Notes under the pieces: model-generated
Databases searched by the model: none
What the model was told of the DNA's origin: nothing
The model's input: only the letters and a program-made list of their open reading frames with translations
Position numbers and translations under genes: made by a program
Part shown: piece after piece, positions 19,756-30,644 of the stretch
Position numbering within the stretch: the stretch's first letter is position 1
How the letters are laid out: every line of letters begins with the position of its first letter
Source of the DNA: Luteimicrobium xylanilyticum
GTDB taxonomy: Bacteria > Actinomycetota > Actinomycetes > Actinomycetales > Cellulomonadaceae
NCBI RefSeq assembly: GCF_009429125.1
Contig: NZ_CP045529.1
Coordinates: 1,922,001 to 1,986,000 of the forward strand
Direction of reading: 5' to 3'
Length of the DNA stretch: 64,000 nt

Positions 19756-20724
19756 GTGGGTCCACGCAGTGCGTCCCCGGCCGTCGTGGCGCTCGGAGGG
19801 GGGCACGGGCTGTCGGCGTCGCTCGCGGCGCTGCGGCTGCTGTCCGAGCGGCTGACCGCGGTCGTCACCGTCGCCGACGACGGCGGCTCCTCGGGCCGGC
19901 TGAGGTCCGAGCTCGGCGTCCTGCCGCCGGGCGACCTGCGGATGGCGCTGTCGGCCTTGTGCGACGAGTCGGAGTGGGGCCGGACGTGGAGCGAGCTGCT
20001 CCAGCACCGCTTCAGCTCGGACGGCGAGCTCGACCGCCACGCCGTCGGAAACCTCATCATCGTGGCGCTGTGGCAGATCCTCGGCGACACGGTCGAGGGC
20101 CTGGACTGGGTCGGGCGCCTGCTCGGCGTGCACGGCCGTGTCCTGCCGATGTCGTCGGTGCCGCTCGCGATCGAGGCGGACTGTCGCGTCGACGGCGAGC
20201 TCGTGACCGTGCGGGGCCAGAGCAAGGTCGCGAAGGCCCCCGGCCCCATCGAGGAGCTCCGCATGGAGCCGCCCGACGCCGCCGCGTGCGCCGAGACGAT
20301 CGAAGCGATCCGCGACGCCGACTGGGTCGTGCTCGGGCCGGGCTCCTGGTACACGTCGGTCATCACCCACCTGCTGGTCCCGGACCTCGCCGCCGCCCTG
20401 CACGAGACGTCCGCGCGCCGCTGCGTGACGCTGAACCTCGAACCCGAGGTGGGGGAGACCGACGGGCTCGGACCGACCGAGCACCTCGAGCTGCTGCACC
20501 GGTACGCGCCCGACCTGCGTGTCGACGCGGTGGTCGCCGACCCGACCTCCGTCGACGACACGGATCGGCTCGCCCAGGCCACGGACCGCATGGGCGCGCG
20601 GCTGCTGCTGCGCCAGGTGAGCCGTGGGGACGGCTCCGCGCGCCACGACCCGCTGCGTCTCGCGACCGCGTACCAGGACGCGTTCGACGGCTTCTGGGGG
20701 GACGTCGGCACCCGGGTCGGATGA
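19756..20724 (+). CDS. YvcK/CofD-like gluconeogenesis and cell-envelope factor
   Basis: A 322-residue UPF0052/YvcK protein, related to the F420 enzyme CofD. It opens with VVALGGGHGLSASLAALR, followed by VTVADDGGSSGRLR and PGDLRMALSALC, the UDP-sugar or nucleotide-binding loops, then the conserved LGPGSWYTSVITHLL. YvcK binds UDP-GlcNAc and is needed for growth on gluconeogenic carbon and for cell shape in Bacillus and mycobacteria. It starts at GTG 19756, one base after the rapZ stop, with AAGGAG ending 4 bases upstream. Confidence 0.93.
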   Translation: MGPRSASPAVVALGGGHGLSASLAALRLLSERLTAVVTVADDGGSSGRLRSELGVLPPGDLRMALSALCDESEWGRTWSELLQHRFSSDGELDRHAVGNLIIVALWQILGDTVEGLDWVGRLLGVHGRVLPMSSVPLAIEADCRVDGELVTVRGQSKVAKAPGPIEELRMEPPDAAACAETIEAIRDADWVVLGPGSWYTSVITHLLVPDLAAALHETSARRCVTLNLEPEVGETDGLGPTEHLELLHRYAPDLRVDAVVADPTSVDDTDRLAQATDRMGARLLLRQVSRGDGSARHDPLRLATAYQDAFDGFWGDVGTRVG

Positions 20725-20736
20725 GCGTCGGGATGG

Positions 20737-20742
20737 CAGGAT
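20737..20742 (+). promoter_or_regulatory. -10-like box of whiA
   Basis: CAGGAT ends 6 bases before ATG 20749, identical in sequence and spacing to the element before coaE. Confidence 0.4.
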
Positions 20743-20748
20743 GCTCCC

Positions 20749-21729
20749 ATGGCGCTGACCGCACAGGTGAAGGACGAGCTGGCACGACTGGCCGTGGACC
20801 GCACGTCCTACCGCAAGGCCGAGGTGTCGGCGACGCTGCGCTTCGCGGGTGGGCTGCACATCATCTCGGGCCGGATCGTCATCGAGGCCGAGCTCGACAC
20901 CGCCGCCGCGGCGCGGCGCCTGCGCCAGGCCATCCTCGAGGTCTTCGGGCACTCGAGCGACGTCATCGTCGTCTCGCCGAGCGGGCTGCGACGCCAGACC
21001 CGGTACGTGGTGCGCGTGGTGCGCGACGGTGAGTCCCTGGCGCGGCAGACCGGCCTCCTCGACGCGCGGGGCCGGCCGGTGCGGGGGCTGTCGCCGCAGA
21101 TCGTCTCGGCGGGCGTGGGGGAGGCCGAGGCCGCATGGCGCGGGGCGTTCCTCGCGCACGGCTCGCTGACCGAGCCCGGCCGCTCGGCCGCGCTCGAGGT
21201 CACGTGCCCGGGGCCCGAGGCCGCGCTCGCGCTCGTCGGCGCGGCGCGGCGCCTCGGGGTCCAGGCCAAGGCCCGCGAGGTCCGTGGGATCGACCGGGTC
21301 GTGATCCGGGACGGGGACGCCATCAGCGCGATGCTCGCACGCCTGGGCGCGCACGACGCGGTGCTCGTGTGGGAGGAGCGCCGGACCCGGCGCGAGGTCC
21401 GCGGCACCGCGAACCGGCTCGCGAACTTCGACGACGCGAACCTGCGCCGGTCCGCGCGCGCCGCGGTCGCGGCGGGTGCTCGGGTCGAGCGGGCGTTCGA
21501 GATCCTGGGCGACGAGATGCCCGAGCACCTGCGCGAGGCCGGGGAGCTCCGGCTGGCGCACAAGCAGGCGTCGCTCGAGGAGCTGGGGCAGCTCGCGGAC
21601 CCGCAGCTCACCAAGGACGCGGTGGCCGGGCGGATCCGCCGCCTGCTGGCGACGGCCGACAAGCGGGCGGCCGAGCTCGGGGTCCCCGACACCGAGGCAG
21701 GGCTGAGCCCGGACATGCTCGAGCTCTGA
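20749..21729 (+). CDS. whiA: DNA-binding protein WhiA
   Basis: A 326-residue WhiA homologue. It has an N-terminal LAGLIDADG-like fold (residues about 1-220, including [16 protein letters not shown] and [15 protein letters not shown]) that lacks homing-nuclease catalysis, and a C-terminal helix-turn-helix ([12 protein letters not shown] to [21 protein letters not shown]). In Streptomyces WhiA works with WhiB on sporulation septation genes; in non-sporulating Gram-positives it affects cell division. It is the last gene of the uvrC-rapZ-yvcK-whiA block, followed by a weak hairpin. Confidence 0.96.
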   Translation: MALTAQVKDELARLAVDRTSYRKAEVSATLRFAGGLHIISGRIVIEAELDTAAAARRLRQAILEVFGHSSDVIVVSPSGLRRQTRYVVRVVRDGESLARQTGLLDARGRPVRGLSPQIVSAGVGEAEAAWRGAFLAHGSLTEPGRSAALEVTCPGPEAALALVGAARRLGVQAKAREVRGIDRVVIRDGDAISAMLARLGAHDAVLVWEERRTRREVRGTANRLANFDDANLRRSARAAVAAGARVERAFEILGDEMPEHLREAGELRLAHKQASLEELGQLADPQLTKDAVAGRIRRLLATADKRAAELGVPDTEAGLSPDMLEL

Positions 21730-21739
21730 GGGCCACGCT

Positions 21740-21756
21740 TTGTCGGCGCGCGACAA
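21740..21756 (+). terminator. Short hairpin after whiA
   Basis: TTGTCG-GCGCG-CGACAA, extendable by one G-U and one C-G pair, lies 10 bases after the whiA stop. It is a modest terminator candidate without a T tract. Confidence 0.4.
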
Positions 21757-21852
21757 GGGCGGCCGTCTCGCCTGAAGGACAGCACCAGGCGACGTAGGTC
21801 ACAACGGGTATAGGCTCGGGGTGTCGGGAGACCTGCGGACGACCACCTCTGA

Positions 21853-22983
<1,131 letters not shown>

Positions 22984-23032
22984 CGTCCGCCGTGCCCGCC
23001 GCGCGACCGCTCGCACGGCACCCGTAGCACCC

Positions 23033-23084
23033 CGATGCCCGCGCCGGGCCGTGGCTCCCACGCCTCGGTCCGGGGCGGGCATCG
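23033..23084 (+). terminator. Hairpin in the gap-pgk intergenic region
   Basis: CGATGCCCGC (23033-23042) pairs perfectly with GCGGGCATCG (23075-23084) across a 32-base loop that can fold further. It may attenuate or process the gap-pgk transcript so that gap is expressed above pgk. Confidence 0.45.
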
Positions 23085-23128
23085 TCGTGCGGCGCACCTT
23101 CACACCCCCGGCCTCTCAAGGAGCAGAC

Positions 23129-24334
23129 ATGGCAGTCAAGACCATCGCGGACCTCGGTGACCTGCGCGGCAAGCGCGTGCTCGTCCGGTCCGACTTCAAC
23201 GTGCCGCTCGACGGCGAGACCATCACCGACGACGGTCGCATCCGCGCGTCGCTCCCGACGCTGAGCCGGCTCGTGGACGCCGGGGCGCGGGTCGTCGTCA
23301 CCGCGCACCTGGGCCGCCCCAAGGGCGCCCCGGACCCCCAGTACTCGCTCGCGCCGGTCGCGAAGCGCCTCGGCGAGCTGCTCGGCCAGGACGTCGCGCT
23401 CGCGTCCGACGTCGTCGGGCCGTCCGCGCAGGAGACCGTGGCCGCGCTCGGTGACGGCCAGGTCGCACTGCTGGAGAACGTGCGCTTCGACGCCCGCGAG
23501 ACCAGCAAGGTCGACGCGGAGCGTGAGGAGCTGGCCGGCGAGCTCGCCGCCCTCGCCGAAGCCTTCGTGTCGGACGGCTTCGGCGTCGTGCACCGCAAGC
23601 AGGCGTCCGTGTACGACGTCGCGAAGCTGCTGCCGGCCGCTGCTGGCGAGCTGGTCCTCAAGGAGGTCCAGGCCCTGTCGAAGGCGACCGAGTCGCCCGA
23701 GCGGCCGTACGTCGTCGTGCTGGGCGGGTCGAAGGTCTCCGACAAGCTCGGCGTGATCGCGAACCTGCTCACCAAGGCGGACCGCCTCGTGATCGGCGGC
23801 GGCATGCTCTTCACGTTCCTCGCGGCGCAGGGCCACTCGGTGGGCTCCTCGCTCCTCGAGGAGGACCAGATCGAGACGGTCAAGGGCTACCTCGCGACGG
23901 CTGCCGAGCGCGGCGTCGAGATCGTCCTGCCGACCGACATCGAGGCCGCGGACTCCTTCGCCGCCGACGCGTCGCACCGCACGGTCCCCGCCGACGCGAT
24001 CCCCGACGGCACCATGGGCCTCGACATCGGCCCCGAGTCGGCCGCGCGGTTCGCGTCCAAGGTCGCCGACGGGAAGACCGTGGTCTGGAACGGCCCGATG
24101 GGCGTGTTCGAGTTCCCCGAGTTCGCGGCCGGCACGCGCGCGGTCGCCCAGGCGCTCGTCGACGCGACCGCGAACGGCGGCTTCACCATCGTGGGCGGCG
24201 GCGACTCCGCAGCGGCCGTGCGCCTCCTCGGCTTCGACGAGGCCGGCTTCAGCCACATCTCCACCGGCGGTGGCGCGAGCCTCGAGTTCCTCGAGGGCAA
24301 GGAGCTCCCGGGGCTCGCCGTCCTCGGCGCCTGA
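23129..24334 (+). CDS. pgk: Phosphoglycerate kinase
   Basis: Transfers phosphate from 1,3-bisphosphoglycerate to ADP. The 401-residue protein has [14 protein letters not shown] (about 16-29), the substrate residues in [20 protein letters not shown] in the hinge region and the nucleotide loop GGGDSAAAV near the C-terminus. AAGGAG lies 7 bases before the ATG. It sits between gap and tpiA, 145 bases after gap and 60 bases before tpiA. Confidence 0.98.
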   Translation: MAVKTIADLGDLRGKRVLVRSDFNVPLDGETITDDGRIRASLPTLSRLVDAGARVVVTAHLGRPKGAPDPQYSLAPVAKRLGELLGQDVALASDVVGPSAQETVAALGDGQVALLENVRFDARETSKVDAEREELAGELAALAEAFVSDGFGVVHRKQASVYDVAKLLPAAAGELVLKEVQALSKATESPERPYVVVLGGSKVSDKLGVIANLLTKADRLVIGGGMLFTFLAAQGHSVGSSLLEEDQIETVKGYLATAAERGVEIVLPTDIEAADSFAADASHRTVPADAIPDGTMGLDIGPESAARFASKVADGKTVVWNGPMGVFEFPEFAAGTRAVAQALVDATANGGFTIVGGGDSAAAVRLLGFDEAGFSHISTGGGASLEFLEGKELPGLAVLGA

Positions 24335-24394
24335 ACGCCTCGGCCGGCCGCACGGCCCGCACCGACCCGTACGTCACCCAGAGAGAAGGACCCT

Positions 24395-25186
24395 GTGACC
24401 ACCACCCGCACGCCGCTCATGGCGGGCAACTGGAAGATGAACCTGGACCACCTCCAGGCCACGCACACCGTGCAGAAGCTCGCGTGGACCCTCAAGGACG
24501 GCAAGCACGACTACGCGGCCGTCGAGGTCGTCGTCGTGCCGCCGTTCACCGACCTGCGCAGCGTGCAGACGCTCGTCGACGCCGACAAGCTGCAGGTCAA
24601 GTACGGCGCGCAGGACGTCTCGGCGCACACCGAGGGCGCCTACACGGGTGAGATCTCGCCCGTGATGCTGGCCAAGCTCGGCGTCTCGTACGTCGTCGTC
24701 GGGCACTCGGAGCGCCGTCAGTACCACGGCGAGGACGACGCGACGGTCTCGGCCAAGGCGAAGTCGGCGTTCGGTCAGGGCCTCGTGCCGATCATCTGCG
24801 TCGGCGAGGGGCTCGACGTCCGCAAGGCCGGTGAGCAGGTGCCGTTCACGCTCGCGCAGGTCGACGGCGCGTTCGAGGGCCTGTCCGCCGAGCAGGCCGC
24901 GCAGGCCGTGGTCGCGTACGAGCCCGTGTGGGCGATCGGCACGGGCGAGGTCGCGACCCCGGACGACGCGCAGGAGGTCTGCTCGGCGATCCGCGGACGC
25001 CTCGCGGAGCTGTACGACGCCGAGGTCGCCGACGCCGTCCGCGTCCTGTACGGCGGCTCGGTGAAGTCGGGCAACGTGGCGTCGATCATGGCGCAGCCCG
25101 ACGTCGACGGCGCCCTCGTGGGCGGCGCGAGCCTCGACCCCGAGGAGTTCGCCCGCATCGCCCGGTACCAGTCGCACGCCGGCTGA
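24395..25186 (+). CDS. tpiA: Triose-phosphate isomerase
   Basis: Interconverts dihydroxyacetone phosphate and glyceraldehyde-3-phosphate. The 263-residue TIM barrel carries GNWKMN (catalytic Lys), VGHSERRQ (His), [14 protein letters not shown] (catalytic Glu and flexible loop 6) and [10 protein letters not shown] (phosphate site). GAGAAGGA precedes the GTG start by 6 bases. A 15-bp hairpin follows and probably ends the glycolytic unit. Confidence 0.98.
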   Translation: MTTTRTPLMAGNWKMNLDHLQATHTVQKLAWTLKDGKHDYAAVEVVVVPPFTDLRSVQTLVDADKLQVKYGAQDVSAHTEGAYTGEISPVMLAKLGVSYVVVGHSERRQYHGEDDATVSAKAKSAFGQGLVPIICVGEGLDVRKAGEQVPFTLAQVDGAFEGLSAEQAAQAVVAYEPVWAIGTGEVATPDDAQEVCSAIRGRLAELYDAEVADAVRVLYGGSVKSGNVASIMAQPDVDGALVGGASLDPEEFARIARYQSHAG

Positions 25187-25194
25187 GCGGGCTC

Positions 25195-25241
25195 TCCGGC
25201 GAGCACGCCGCCGCCGTCCGGATGGTGGCGTGTTCGCCGGA
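25195..25241 (+). terminator. Terminator of the gap-pgk-tpi unit
   Basis: A 15-base arm TCCGGCGAGCACGCC (25195-25209) pairs with 25227-25241 with a single G-U pair. It starts 8 bases after the tpiA stop. Confidence 0.7.
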
Positions 25242-25302
25242 ACCCCTCCGGCTCGCCTACTCTTGTCCTGTTCGACACACCGCAACGCGAGGAAGCCTTC
25301 AC

Positions 25303-25545
25303 GTGGACGTACTGCGCATCACCCTCCAGGTCCTCCTGGTCCTCACGAGCATGCTGCTCGTGCTCCTCGTGCTGCTCCACAAGGGCAAGGGCGGTGGCCT
25401 CTCCGACATGTTCGGCGGAGGCATCAGCTCGAGCGCCGGCAGCTCCGGCGTCGCGGAGCGCAACCTGAACCGCATCACGGTCATCATCGCGCTCGTGTGG
25501 ACCGCGGCGATCGTGCTCCTCGGCCTGATCGAGAAGACCAGCTGA
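25303..25545 (+). CDS. secG: Preprotein translocase subunit SecG
   Basis: An 80-residue inner-membrane protein with two transmembrane helices (about 6-25 and 58-76) flanking the cytosolic loop HKGKGGGLSDMFGGG, the hallmark of SecG. It assists SecYE protein export. The GTG start at 25303 has a weak GAGGA upstream. It lies after the tpiA terminator with a possible -10 TACTCT at 25258-25263, so it is probably its own unit. secG following tpi is a common bacterial gene order. Confidence 0.93.
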   Translation: MDVLRITLQVLLVLTSMLLVLLVLLHKGKGGGLSDMFGGGISSSAGSSGVAERNLNRITVIIALVWTAAIVLLGLIEKTS

Positions 25546-25659
25546 CCCAGGTCGGCTGACGAGCGGCGCGGTCGCGCCGCGACTGGCATCGCGCCGCGTC
25601 GCGCCGGGCACCGCCGCCCGGGGTCGTCGCGTCGCCCGCACGGAGAAGAGAAGGCCGAC

Positions 25660-26007
25660 GTGGCTGGGGGAAGCGCCATCCGTGGCTCGCGCGTGGGTGC
25701 GGGACCGCTGGGGGAGAACGAGCGGGGCGACGTCGCCCCCCGACTGACCGTGTCGTACTGGTGCGCCAACGGCCACGAGACGAGGCCCGCGTTCGCGGTG
25801 GGCGGCGAGGTCGAGGTCCCCTCGACCTGGGACTGCCAGCGTTGCGGGCTCCCGGCCGGCACCGACCGCGAGGCACCGCCCGAGGCACCCCGCAACGAGC
25901 CGTACAAGACGCACCTCGCGTACGTGAAGGAGCGGCGGAGCGAGGAGGACGGCGCCGCGCTCCTCGACGAGGCGCTCGCTGCGCTCCGCGCCCGCCGCGG
26001 GAGCTGA
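25660..26007 (+). CDS. rbpA: RNA polymerase-binding protein RbpA
   Basis: A 115-residue actinobacterial transcription factor that binds the primary sigma factor and RNA polymerase and stabilises the open promoter complex. The N-terminal GGSAIRGSRVGAGP tail, the zinc-type motif WCANGH with WDCQRCG (about 34-66), the basic linker and the C-terminal sigma-interacting helix (EEDGAALLDEALAALR) are all present. The start is GTG 25660; upstream GAGAAGAGAAGG supplies a purine-rich site. Its presence confines the organism to Actinomycetota. Confidence 0.95.
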   Translation: MAGGSAIRGSRVGAGPLGENERGDVAPRLTVSYWCANGHETRPAFAVGGEVEVPSTWDCQRCGLPAGTDREAPPEAPRNEPYKTHLAYVKERRSEEDGAALLDEALAALRARRGS

Positions 26008-26046
26008 CGGGAGCCGCTCTGCGCTCCGCTGCCCAGCGACGACGGA

Positions 26047-26087
26047 ACGCCCGCCGCGACCACCTCGAGGGTGGACGTGGCGGGCGT
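26047..26087. terminator. Bidirectional terminator between rbpA and pgl
   Basis: ACGCCCGCC (26047-26055) pairs with GGCGGGCGT (26079-26087), with an inner CCACC-TCGAG-GGTGG hairpin. It lies between convergent genes. Confidence 0.7.
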
Positions 26088-26125
26088 CTCGCACGTTCCC
26101 GCGGGCCGGGGTGGTGTGCTCTCCG

Positions 26126-26887
26126 CTAGGCCGTGGTCTTGCCGGCCGCGGCGGCGTCGACGAGCCACAACGTCAGCTCGGTGCCGGTCGCCCCGGCGGC
26201 CGGCGTGCCGTGCACGTCGTCGCCGCCGAGAGCCCGTGCGACCGCGTCGGCCTTCTCGGCGCCCGCCGCCACCACCCAGACCTCGCGCGCACCGTGGATC
26301 GTGTCGAACGTGAACGACACACGCTCCGGCGGCGGCTTGGGGGAGCCGTGCACGCCGACGGTCGCGACACCGGTCACGTCGAGCGCCGGATGACCGGGGA
26401 AGAGCGACGCGACGTGCCCGTCCGGACCCATGCCGAAGAGCAGGACGTCGAACGCGGGCGCGCGGGCGCCGTCGGGCGCGAACCGCGCGAGCTCGGCCGC
26501 GTACGTCGCGGCCGACTCCTCCGGGGTCGCCGCCGCCCCGAGCGGCGGCATCGCGTGCACGTGGTCGGCCGGCAGCGCGCCGGCCGACACCAGCTCGTCG
26601 ACGAGCGCCTCGCGCGCCTGCGTCTCGTTGCGGTCCACGTCCTCGTCGGGCAGGAAGCGCTCGTCGCCCCACCACAGGTGGACGCCCGACCAGTCGACGG
26701 CGTCGATCAGCGGGCTCGCGGCGACGGCGGCGAGCGTCTTGATCCCGACGGTGCCGCCGGTGAGCACGACGTGCGTCTCCGGCTGCGTCGACTGCAGGTC
26801 CGTCAGGCGGACGAGCAGGCGCGCCGCCGCCGCCTGCGCGAGCGTGTCGGCGTCCGGGTGGACGACGACGCGACGTTCCGCCGTCAC
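26126..26887 (-). CDS. pgl: 6-Phosphogluconolactonase
   Basis: Hydrolyses 6-phosphogluconolactone, the second step of the oxidative pentose phosphate pathway. The 253-residue protein shows VLTGGTVG, WWGDERFLP, and FGMGPDGHVASLFPG, the NagB/Pgl-fold active-site motifs. The GTG start at 26887 overlaps the opcA stop by 4 bases, so expression is coupled to opcA and zwf. It is the last gene of the minus-strand pentose phosphate group. Confidence 0.95.
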   Translation of the reverse strand: MTAERRVVVHPDADTLAQAAAARLLVRLTDLQSTQPETHVVLTGGTVGIKTLAAVAASPLIDAVDWSGVHLWWGDERFLPDEDVDRNETQAREALVDELVSAGALPADHVHAMPPLGAAATPEESAATYAAELARFAPDGARAPAFDVLLFGMGPDGHVASLFPGHPALDVTGVATVGVHGSPKPPPERVSFTFDTIHGAREVWVVAAGAEKADAVARALGGDDVHGTPAAGATGTELTLWLVDAAAAGKTTA

Positions 26888-27807
26888 GCCGCGTCCAGCT
26901 TCGGCAGGCCCTTGGTGAGGACCTCCCCGAACATCTCGTCGGGGTCGAGCCGGCGCAGCTCCTCCGCGAGCGCCTCGTTGAGGAGGCGGATCGGGAGGGC
27001 GACGTGCCGGTCGGGCTGACCCGGCTGGGAGATGGTCACGACGCGACCGTCGGGCCGGTCCAGGACGATCGAGCCGCTCTTGCGCTCGAGCGTGACCCGG
27101 GTGATGGCGTCGGCGTCGCGGTGGCGGTGGACGGTCACGGGGCAGCGCAGCCGGAGCCGGAGCCACGCGGCGAGCAGGTCGATCGACGTGTGGCCGGACT
27201 CGCCCTCGATCGTCACGGAGCCCACGGACTCGTACGGGGGCTGGTCGAGGGCCGCGGCGATCAGACCCCGCCACAGGGTGACGCGGGCCCAGGCGAGGTC
27301 GGTGTCGCCCGGCTGGTGCTCGGCCCCGAGGCGCCGGAGCATCTTCTCGCCGCTCTTCTCCTTGGTGGAGTCGGTCACGCGGCGGTGCGCGATGGCACCG
27401 AGCGGGTCGGCCGAAGGGTCGTCCGGGGCGTCGTTCGGCCACCAGACGACGATCGGGACGTCGGGAAGCAGCAGGGGCGTCACGAGCGTGTCGAGGTGGT
27501 CGACGATCGGGCCCGTCGGGCGGAGCAGGATGACCTCGCTCGCGCCCGCGTCGCCGCCCACGCGGATCTCGGCGTCGAGGCGCGCGGTCGCGTTCCGGCG
27601 TCCCGCGGGCGAGACGACGATCACGCGGCAGGGGTGCTCGCGCGACGCGTCGTTGGCGGCCTCGACGGCCTCCTCGAGGTCGTCCTCGCCGACCCGGATG
27701 ATCAGCGTCAGGACGCGGCCGAGGGTGACGGCGCCGCCCTCGTCGCGAAGCTTGACGAGACGCTTGCCGACGTCGTTCGCGGTGGTCTCGGGCAGGTGGA
27801 CGATCAT
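26884..27807 (-). CDS. opcA: Glucose-6-phosphate dehydrogenase assembly protein OpcA
   Basis: A 307-residue OpcA homologue, required for activity or assembly of glucose-6-phosphate dehydrogenase in cyanobacteria and actinobacteria. Recognisable segments are the REHPCRVIVV strand, LLPDVPIVVWWPNDAP (about 120) and LDPDEMFGEVLTKGLPKL at the C-terminus. It sits between zwf and pgl with 4-base ATGA/GTGA overlaps at both ends, the classical zwf-opcA-pgl arrangement. GGAGACC precedes the ATG. Confidence 0.95.
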   Translation of the reverse strand: MIVHLPETTANDVGKRLVKLRDEGGAVTLGRVLTLIIRVGEDDLEEAVEAANDASREHPCRVIVVSPAGRRNATARLDAEIRVGGDAGASEVILLRPTGPIVDHLDTLVTPLLLPDVPIVVWWPNDAPDDPSADPLGAIAHRRVTDSTKEKSGEKMLRRLGAEHQPGDTDLAWARVTLWRGLIAAALDQPPYESVGSVTIEGESGHTSIDLLAAWLRLRLRCPVTVHRHRDADAITRVTLERKSGSIVLDRPDGRVVTISQPGQPDRHVALPIRLLNEALAEELRRLDPDEMFGEVLTKGLPKLDAA

Positions 27808-29345
27808 GGTCTCCTCCAGGCACGGCCGTCGCGGGCCATCATCTCGTCGGCGGACGCGGGCCCCCAGGTGCCCGACCGGTACGGCTCGGGCTTGCCCTTG
27901 GACGCCCAGAAGTGCTCGACGGGGTCGAGGATCTTCCAGGAGAGCTCGACCTCCTGCTCGCTCGGGAACAGGGGCGGGTCGCCCAGCAGCACGTCGAGGA
28001 TGAGGCGCTCGTAGGCCTCGGGGGAGGACTCGGTGAACGCGTGGCCGTACCCGAAGTCCATGGTCACGTCGCGGATCTCCATGGCCGTCCCCGGCACCTT
28101 CTCGCCGAAGCGGATGGTGACGCCCTCGTCGGGCTGCACGCGGATGACGAGAGCGTTGTGCCCGAGCTCGGCCGTCTGGGACGACTCGAACGGCAGGTGC
28201 GGCGCGCGCTTGAAGACGACGGCCACCTCGGTCACGCGCCGACCCAGCCGCTTGCCGGTACGCAGGTAGAACGGCACGCCCGCCCACCGGCGGTTGTCGA
28301 TGTCGACGCGGATCGCGGCGAACGTCTCCGTGGTGGAGTGCGGGTTGAAGCCCTCCTCCTCGAGGAATCCGACGACTTCCTCGCCACCCTGCCAACCGTG
28401 CGTGTACTGCCCGCGTGCGGTGTGCTTGCCCAGGTCGTGGGGGAGCCGGACCGCGGAGAGGACCTTGATCTTCTCGGCGCGCAGGTCCGCGGCGTCGAAG
28501 CTCAGGGGCTCCTCCATCGCGGTCAGCGCGAGGAGCTGGAGCAGGTGGTTCTGGATGACGTCGCGCGCGGCGCCGATCCCGTCGTAGTACCCGGCCCGGC
28601 CGCCGATGCCGATGTCCTCGGCCATGGTGATCTGGACGTGGTCGACGTAGTTCGAGTTCCAGATCGGCTCGTAGAGCTGGTTCGCGAAGCGCAGCGCGAG
28701 CAGGTTCTGGACCGTCTCCTTGCCCAGGTAGTGGTCGATGCGGAACACGGAGTCGGGGGAGAAGACCTTCGACACGACTCCCGACAGCTCCTGAGCGGAC
28801 TCGAGGTCGTGGCCGAACGGCTTCTCGATGACCACACGGCGCCACGCGTCGGGCCCGGAGTGCGACAGCCCGGACCGCGAGAGCTGCTCGCAGACCTGGG
28901 GGAAGGCGCTCGGGGGGATCGACAGGTAGAAGGCGTGGTTGCCGTTGGTGCCGCGGTCGCGGTCGAGCTCCTCGACGGTCGTGCGCAGGCGCTCGAACGC
29001 CTCCTCGTCGCCGAACTCGCCCTGGACGAAGCGGATGCCCTCCGCGAGCTGCTTCCAGGTCTCCTCGCGGAACGGGGTGCGGGCGTGCTCCTTGACGGCG
29101 TCGTGCACGACTTTCGCGAAGTCCTGGTTGTCCCACTCGCGCCGGGCGAACCCGGTGAGTGCGAAGCCCGGCGGGAGGAGCCCGCGGTTGGCCAGGTCGT
29201 ACACGGCCGGCAGGAGCTTCTTGCGGGCGAGGTCGCCGGTCACGCCGAAGATGACGAGACCGCAGGGCCCCGCGATGCGCGGCAGGCGCAGGTCGCGGGG
29301 GTCGCGCAGCGGGTTGTTCCCGGCGCTGATCTTGACGGGGCTCAC
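27804..29345 (-). CDS. zwf: Glucose-6-phosphate 1-dehydrogenase
   Basis: Oxidises glucose-6-phosphate to 6-phosphogluconolactone with NADP+, supplying reducing power. The 513-residue enzyme has the dinucleotide motif [12 protein letters not shown] (about 33), EKPFGHDL (about 170) and the active-site RIDHYLGKE (about 201). It begins at GTG 29345 and is followed directly by opcA with an ATGA overlap. tal lies 55 bases upstream on the same strand, so tal-zwf-opcA-pgl are probably one operon. Confidence 0.98.
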   Translation of the reverse strand: MSPVKISAGNNPLRDPRDLRLPRIAGPCGLVIFGVTGDLARKKLLPAVYDLANRGLLPPGFALTGFARREWDNQDFAKVVHDAVKEHARTPFREETWKQLAEGIRFVQGEFGDEEAFERLRTTVEELDRDRGTNGNHAFYLSIPPSAFPQVCEQLSRSGLSHSGPDAWRRVVIEKPFGHDLESAQELSGVVSKVFSPDSVFRIDHYLGKETVQNLLALRFANQLYEPIWNSNYVDHVQITMAEDIGIGGRAGYYDGIGAARDVIQNHLLQLLALTAMEEPLSFDAADLRAEKIKVLSAVRLPHDLGKHTARGQYTHGWQGGEEVVGFLEEEGFNPHSTTETFAAIRVDIDNRRWAGVPFYLRTGKRLGRRVTEVAVVFKRAPHLPFESSQTAELGHNALVIRVQPDEGVTIRFGEKVPGTAMEIRDVTMDFGYGHAFTESSPEAYERLILDVLLGDPPLFPSEQEVELSWKILDPVEHFWASKGKPEPYRSGTWGPASADEMMARDGRAWRRP

Positions 29346-29400
29346 GGGGTCTGGACGTCCTCTCGTGGGATGGGGTCGCGGGTCGGGGTGGGCGGCACGC

Positions 29401-30534
29401 TCAGCTCCCGCTCCCGGCCTGGCGCTCGAGCCCGGCGGTGATGGTGTCGAGCAGCTCCTCCCAGCTCGTGACGAACGAGTCGACGCCGTCCGACTCGAGC
29501 TTCGCGGTCACCTCGGCCATCGAGACGCCGAACGACTCGATCGCGCGCAGGTGCTCGCGCGAGGACTCGAACGTCCCGGCGATGGTGTCGCCCGTGACGA
29601 CGCCGTGGTCGGCGACCGCGTCGAGCGTCTTCTCCGGCATCGTGTTGACCTCGTCGGCCGCGACGAGCTCGGTCACGTACATCGTGTCGGAGTAGTCGGG
29701 GTTCTTCGTGCCCGTCGACGCCCACAGCGGGCGCTGCACGTGCGCGCCGGCGTCGGCGAGCGCCTGCCAGCGGTCGGAGGCGAAGCGCTCCTGAAAGAGC
29801 TCGTACGCGAGCCGGGCGTTGGCGAGGGCTGCCGTGCCACGCGCCTCGAGCGCCTCGGGCGAGCCGACGGCGGTCAGCGCCTTGTCGACGGCGGTGTCCA
29901 CGCGGGACAGGAAGAAGGACGCGACCGACCCGAGCTTCGACAGGTCGAGGCCGGCAGCCTTCGCCCCCTCGACGCCGGCGAAGAACGCGTCGATCACGGC
30001 GGCGTACCGCTCGAGCGAGAAGATCAGCGTCACGTTCACCGAGATGCCCTCGGCGAGGGTCCGCGTGATGGCGGGCAGGCCCTCGACGGTCGCCGGGATC
30101 TTGATCATGACGTTCGGGCGGTCGACGGTCTTCCACAGCTGCTGGGCGAGCGCGACCGTCGCGTCGGTGTCGCGGGCGAGGCGCGGGTCGACCTCGATCG
30201 AGACCCGGCCGTCGACGCCGTCGGTCGCGTCGAACACGGGGCGCAGCACGTCGGCGGCGGCCCGGACGTCGTCGGTCACGATCGTCCAGACGGCCTCCTC
30301 CGCCGGGGTCCCGGCGGCGGCGAGCGCCGCGAGCTGCTCGTCGTAGGCATCGCCCTTCGAGACGGCGGCGGCGAAGATCGTGGGGTTGGTGGTGACGCCG
30401 ACGACGTCGCGCGACGCGACGAGCTCGGCGAGGTTGCCGGTGCGCAGGCGCTCACGGGACAGGTCGTCGAGCCAGATGGAGACGCCCTGCTCGCTCAGAG
30501 CACGCGTGGGGCTGGGGGTGGTGCTGTCGGACAC
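29401..30534 (-). CDS. tal: Transaldolase
   Basis: Transfers a dihydroxyacetone unit between sugar phosphates in the non-oxidative pentose phosphate branch. The 377-residue protein is of the longer actinobacterial type, with the opening [22 protein letters not shown], the Schiff-base Lys in VMIKIPAT (about 143), [11 protein letters not shown] and [12 protein letters not shown]. The GTG start at 30534 has AGGAAG 8 bases upstream. A perfect hairpin lies between the tkt stop and this start, which may reduce read-through from tkt. Confidence 0.97.
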   Translation of the reverse strand: MSDSTTPSPTRALSEQGVSIWLDDLSRERLRTGNLAELVASRDVVGVTTNPTIFAAAVSKGDAYDEQLAALAAAGTPAEEAVWTIVTDDVRAAADVLRPVFDATDGVDGRVSIEVDPRLARDTDATVALAQQLWKTVDRPNVMIKIPATVEGLPAITRTLAEGISVNVTLIFSLERYAAVIDAFFAGVEGAKAAGLDLSKLGSVASFFLSRVDTAVDKALTAVGSPEALEARGTAALANARLAYELFQERFASDRWQALADAGAHVQRPLWASTGTKNPDYSDTMYVTELVAADEVNTMPEKTLDAVADHGVVTGDTIAGTFESSREHLRAIESFGVSMAEVTAKLESDGVDSFVTSWEELLDTITAGLERQAGSGS

Positions 30535-30596
30535 GCTGATCGCTTCCTCTCCGGATGGTTCCGGCCCGCCCGTGTTCCGTTCCTCCGGGGGACCGG

Positions 30597-30626
30597 GCCC
30601 GGGCACCGCGGTCGCGGTGCCCGGGC
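30597..30626 (-). terminator. Hairpin between tkt and tal
   Basis: Perfect 14-base arms GCCCGGGCACCGCG and complement around GT lie 19 bases after the tkt stop. It is a likely partial terminator or processing site inside the pentose phosphate cluster. Confidence 0.6.
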
Positions 30627-30644
30627 AGGTCACGCTCTTCGGGT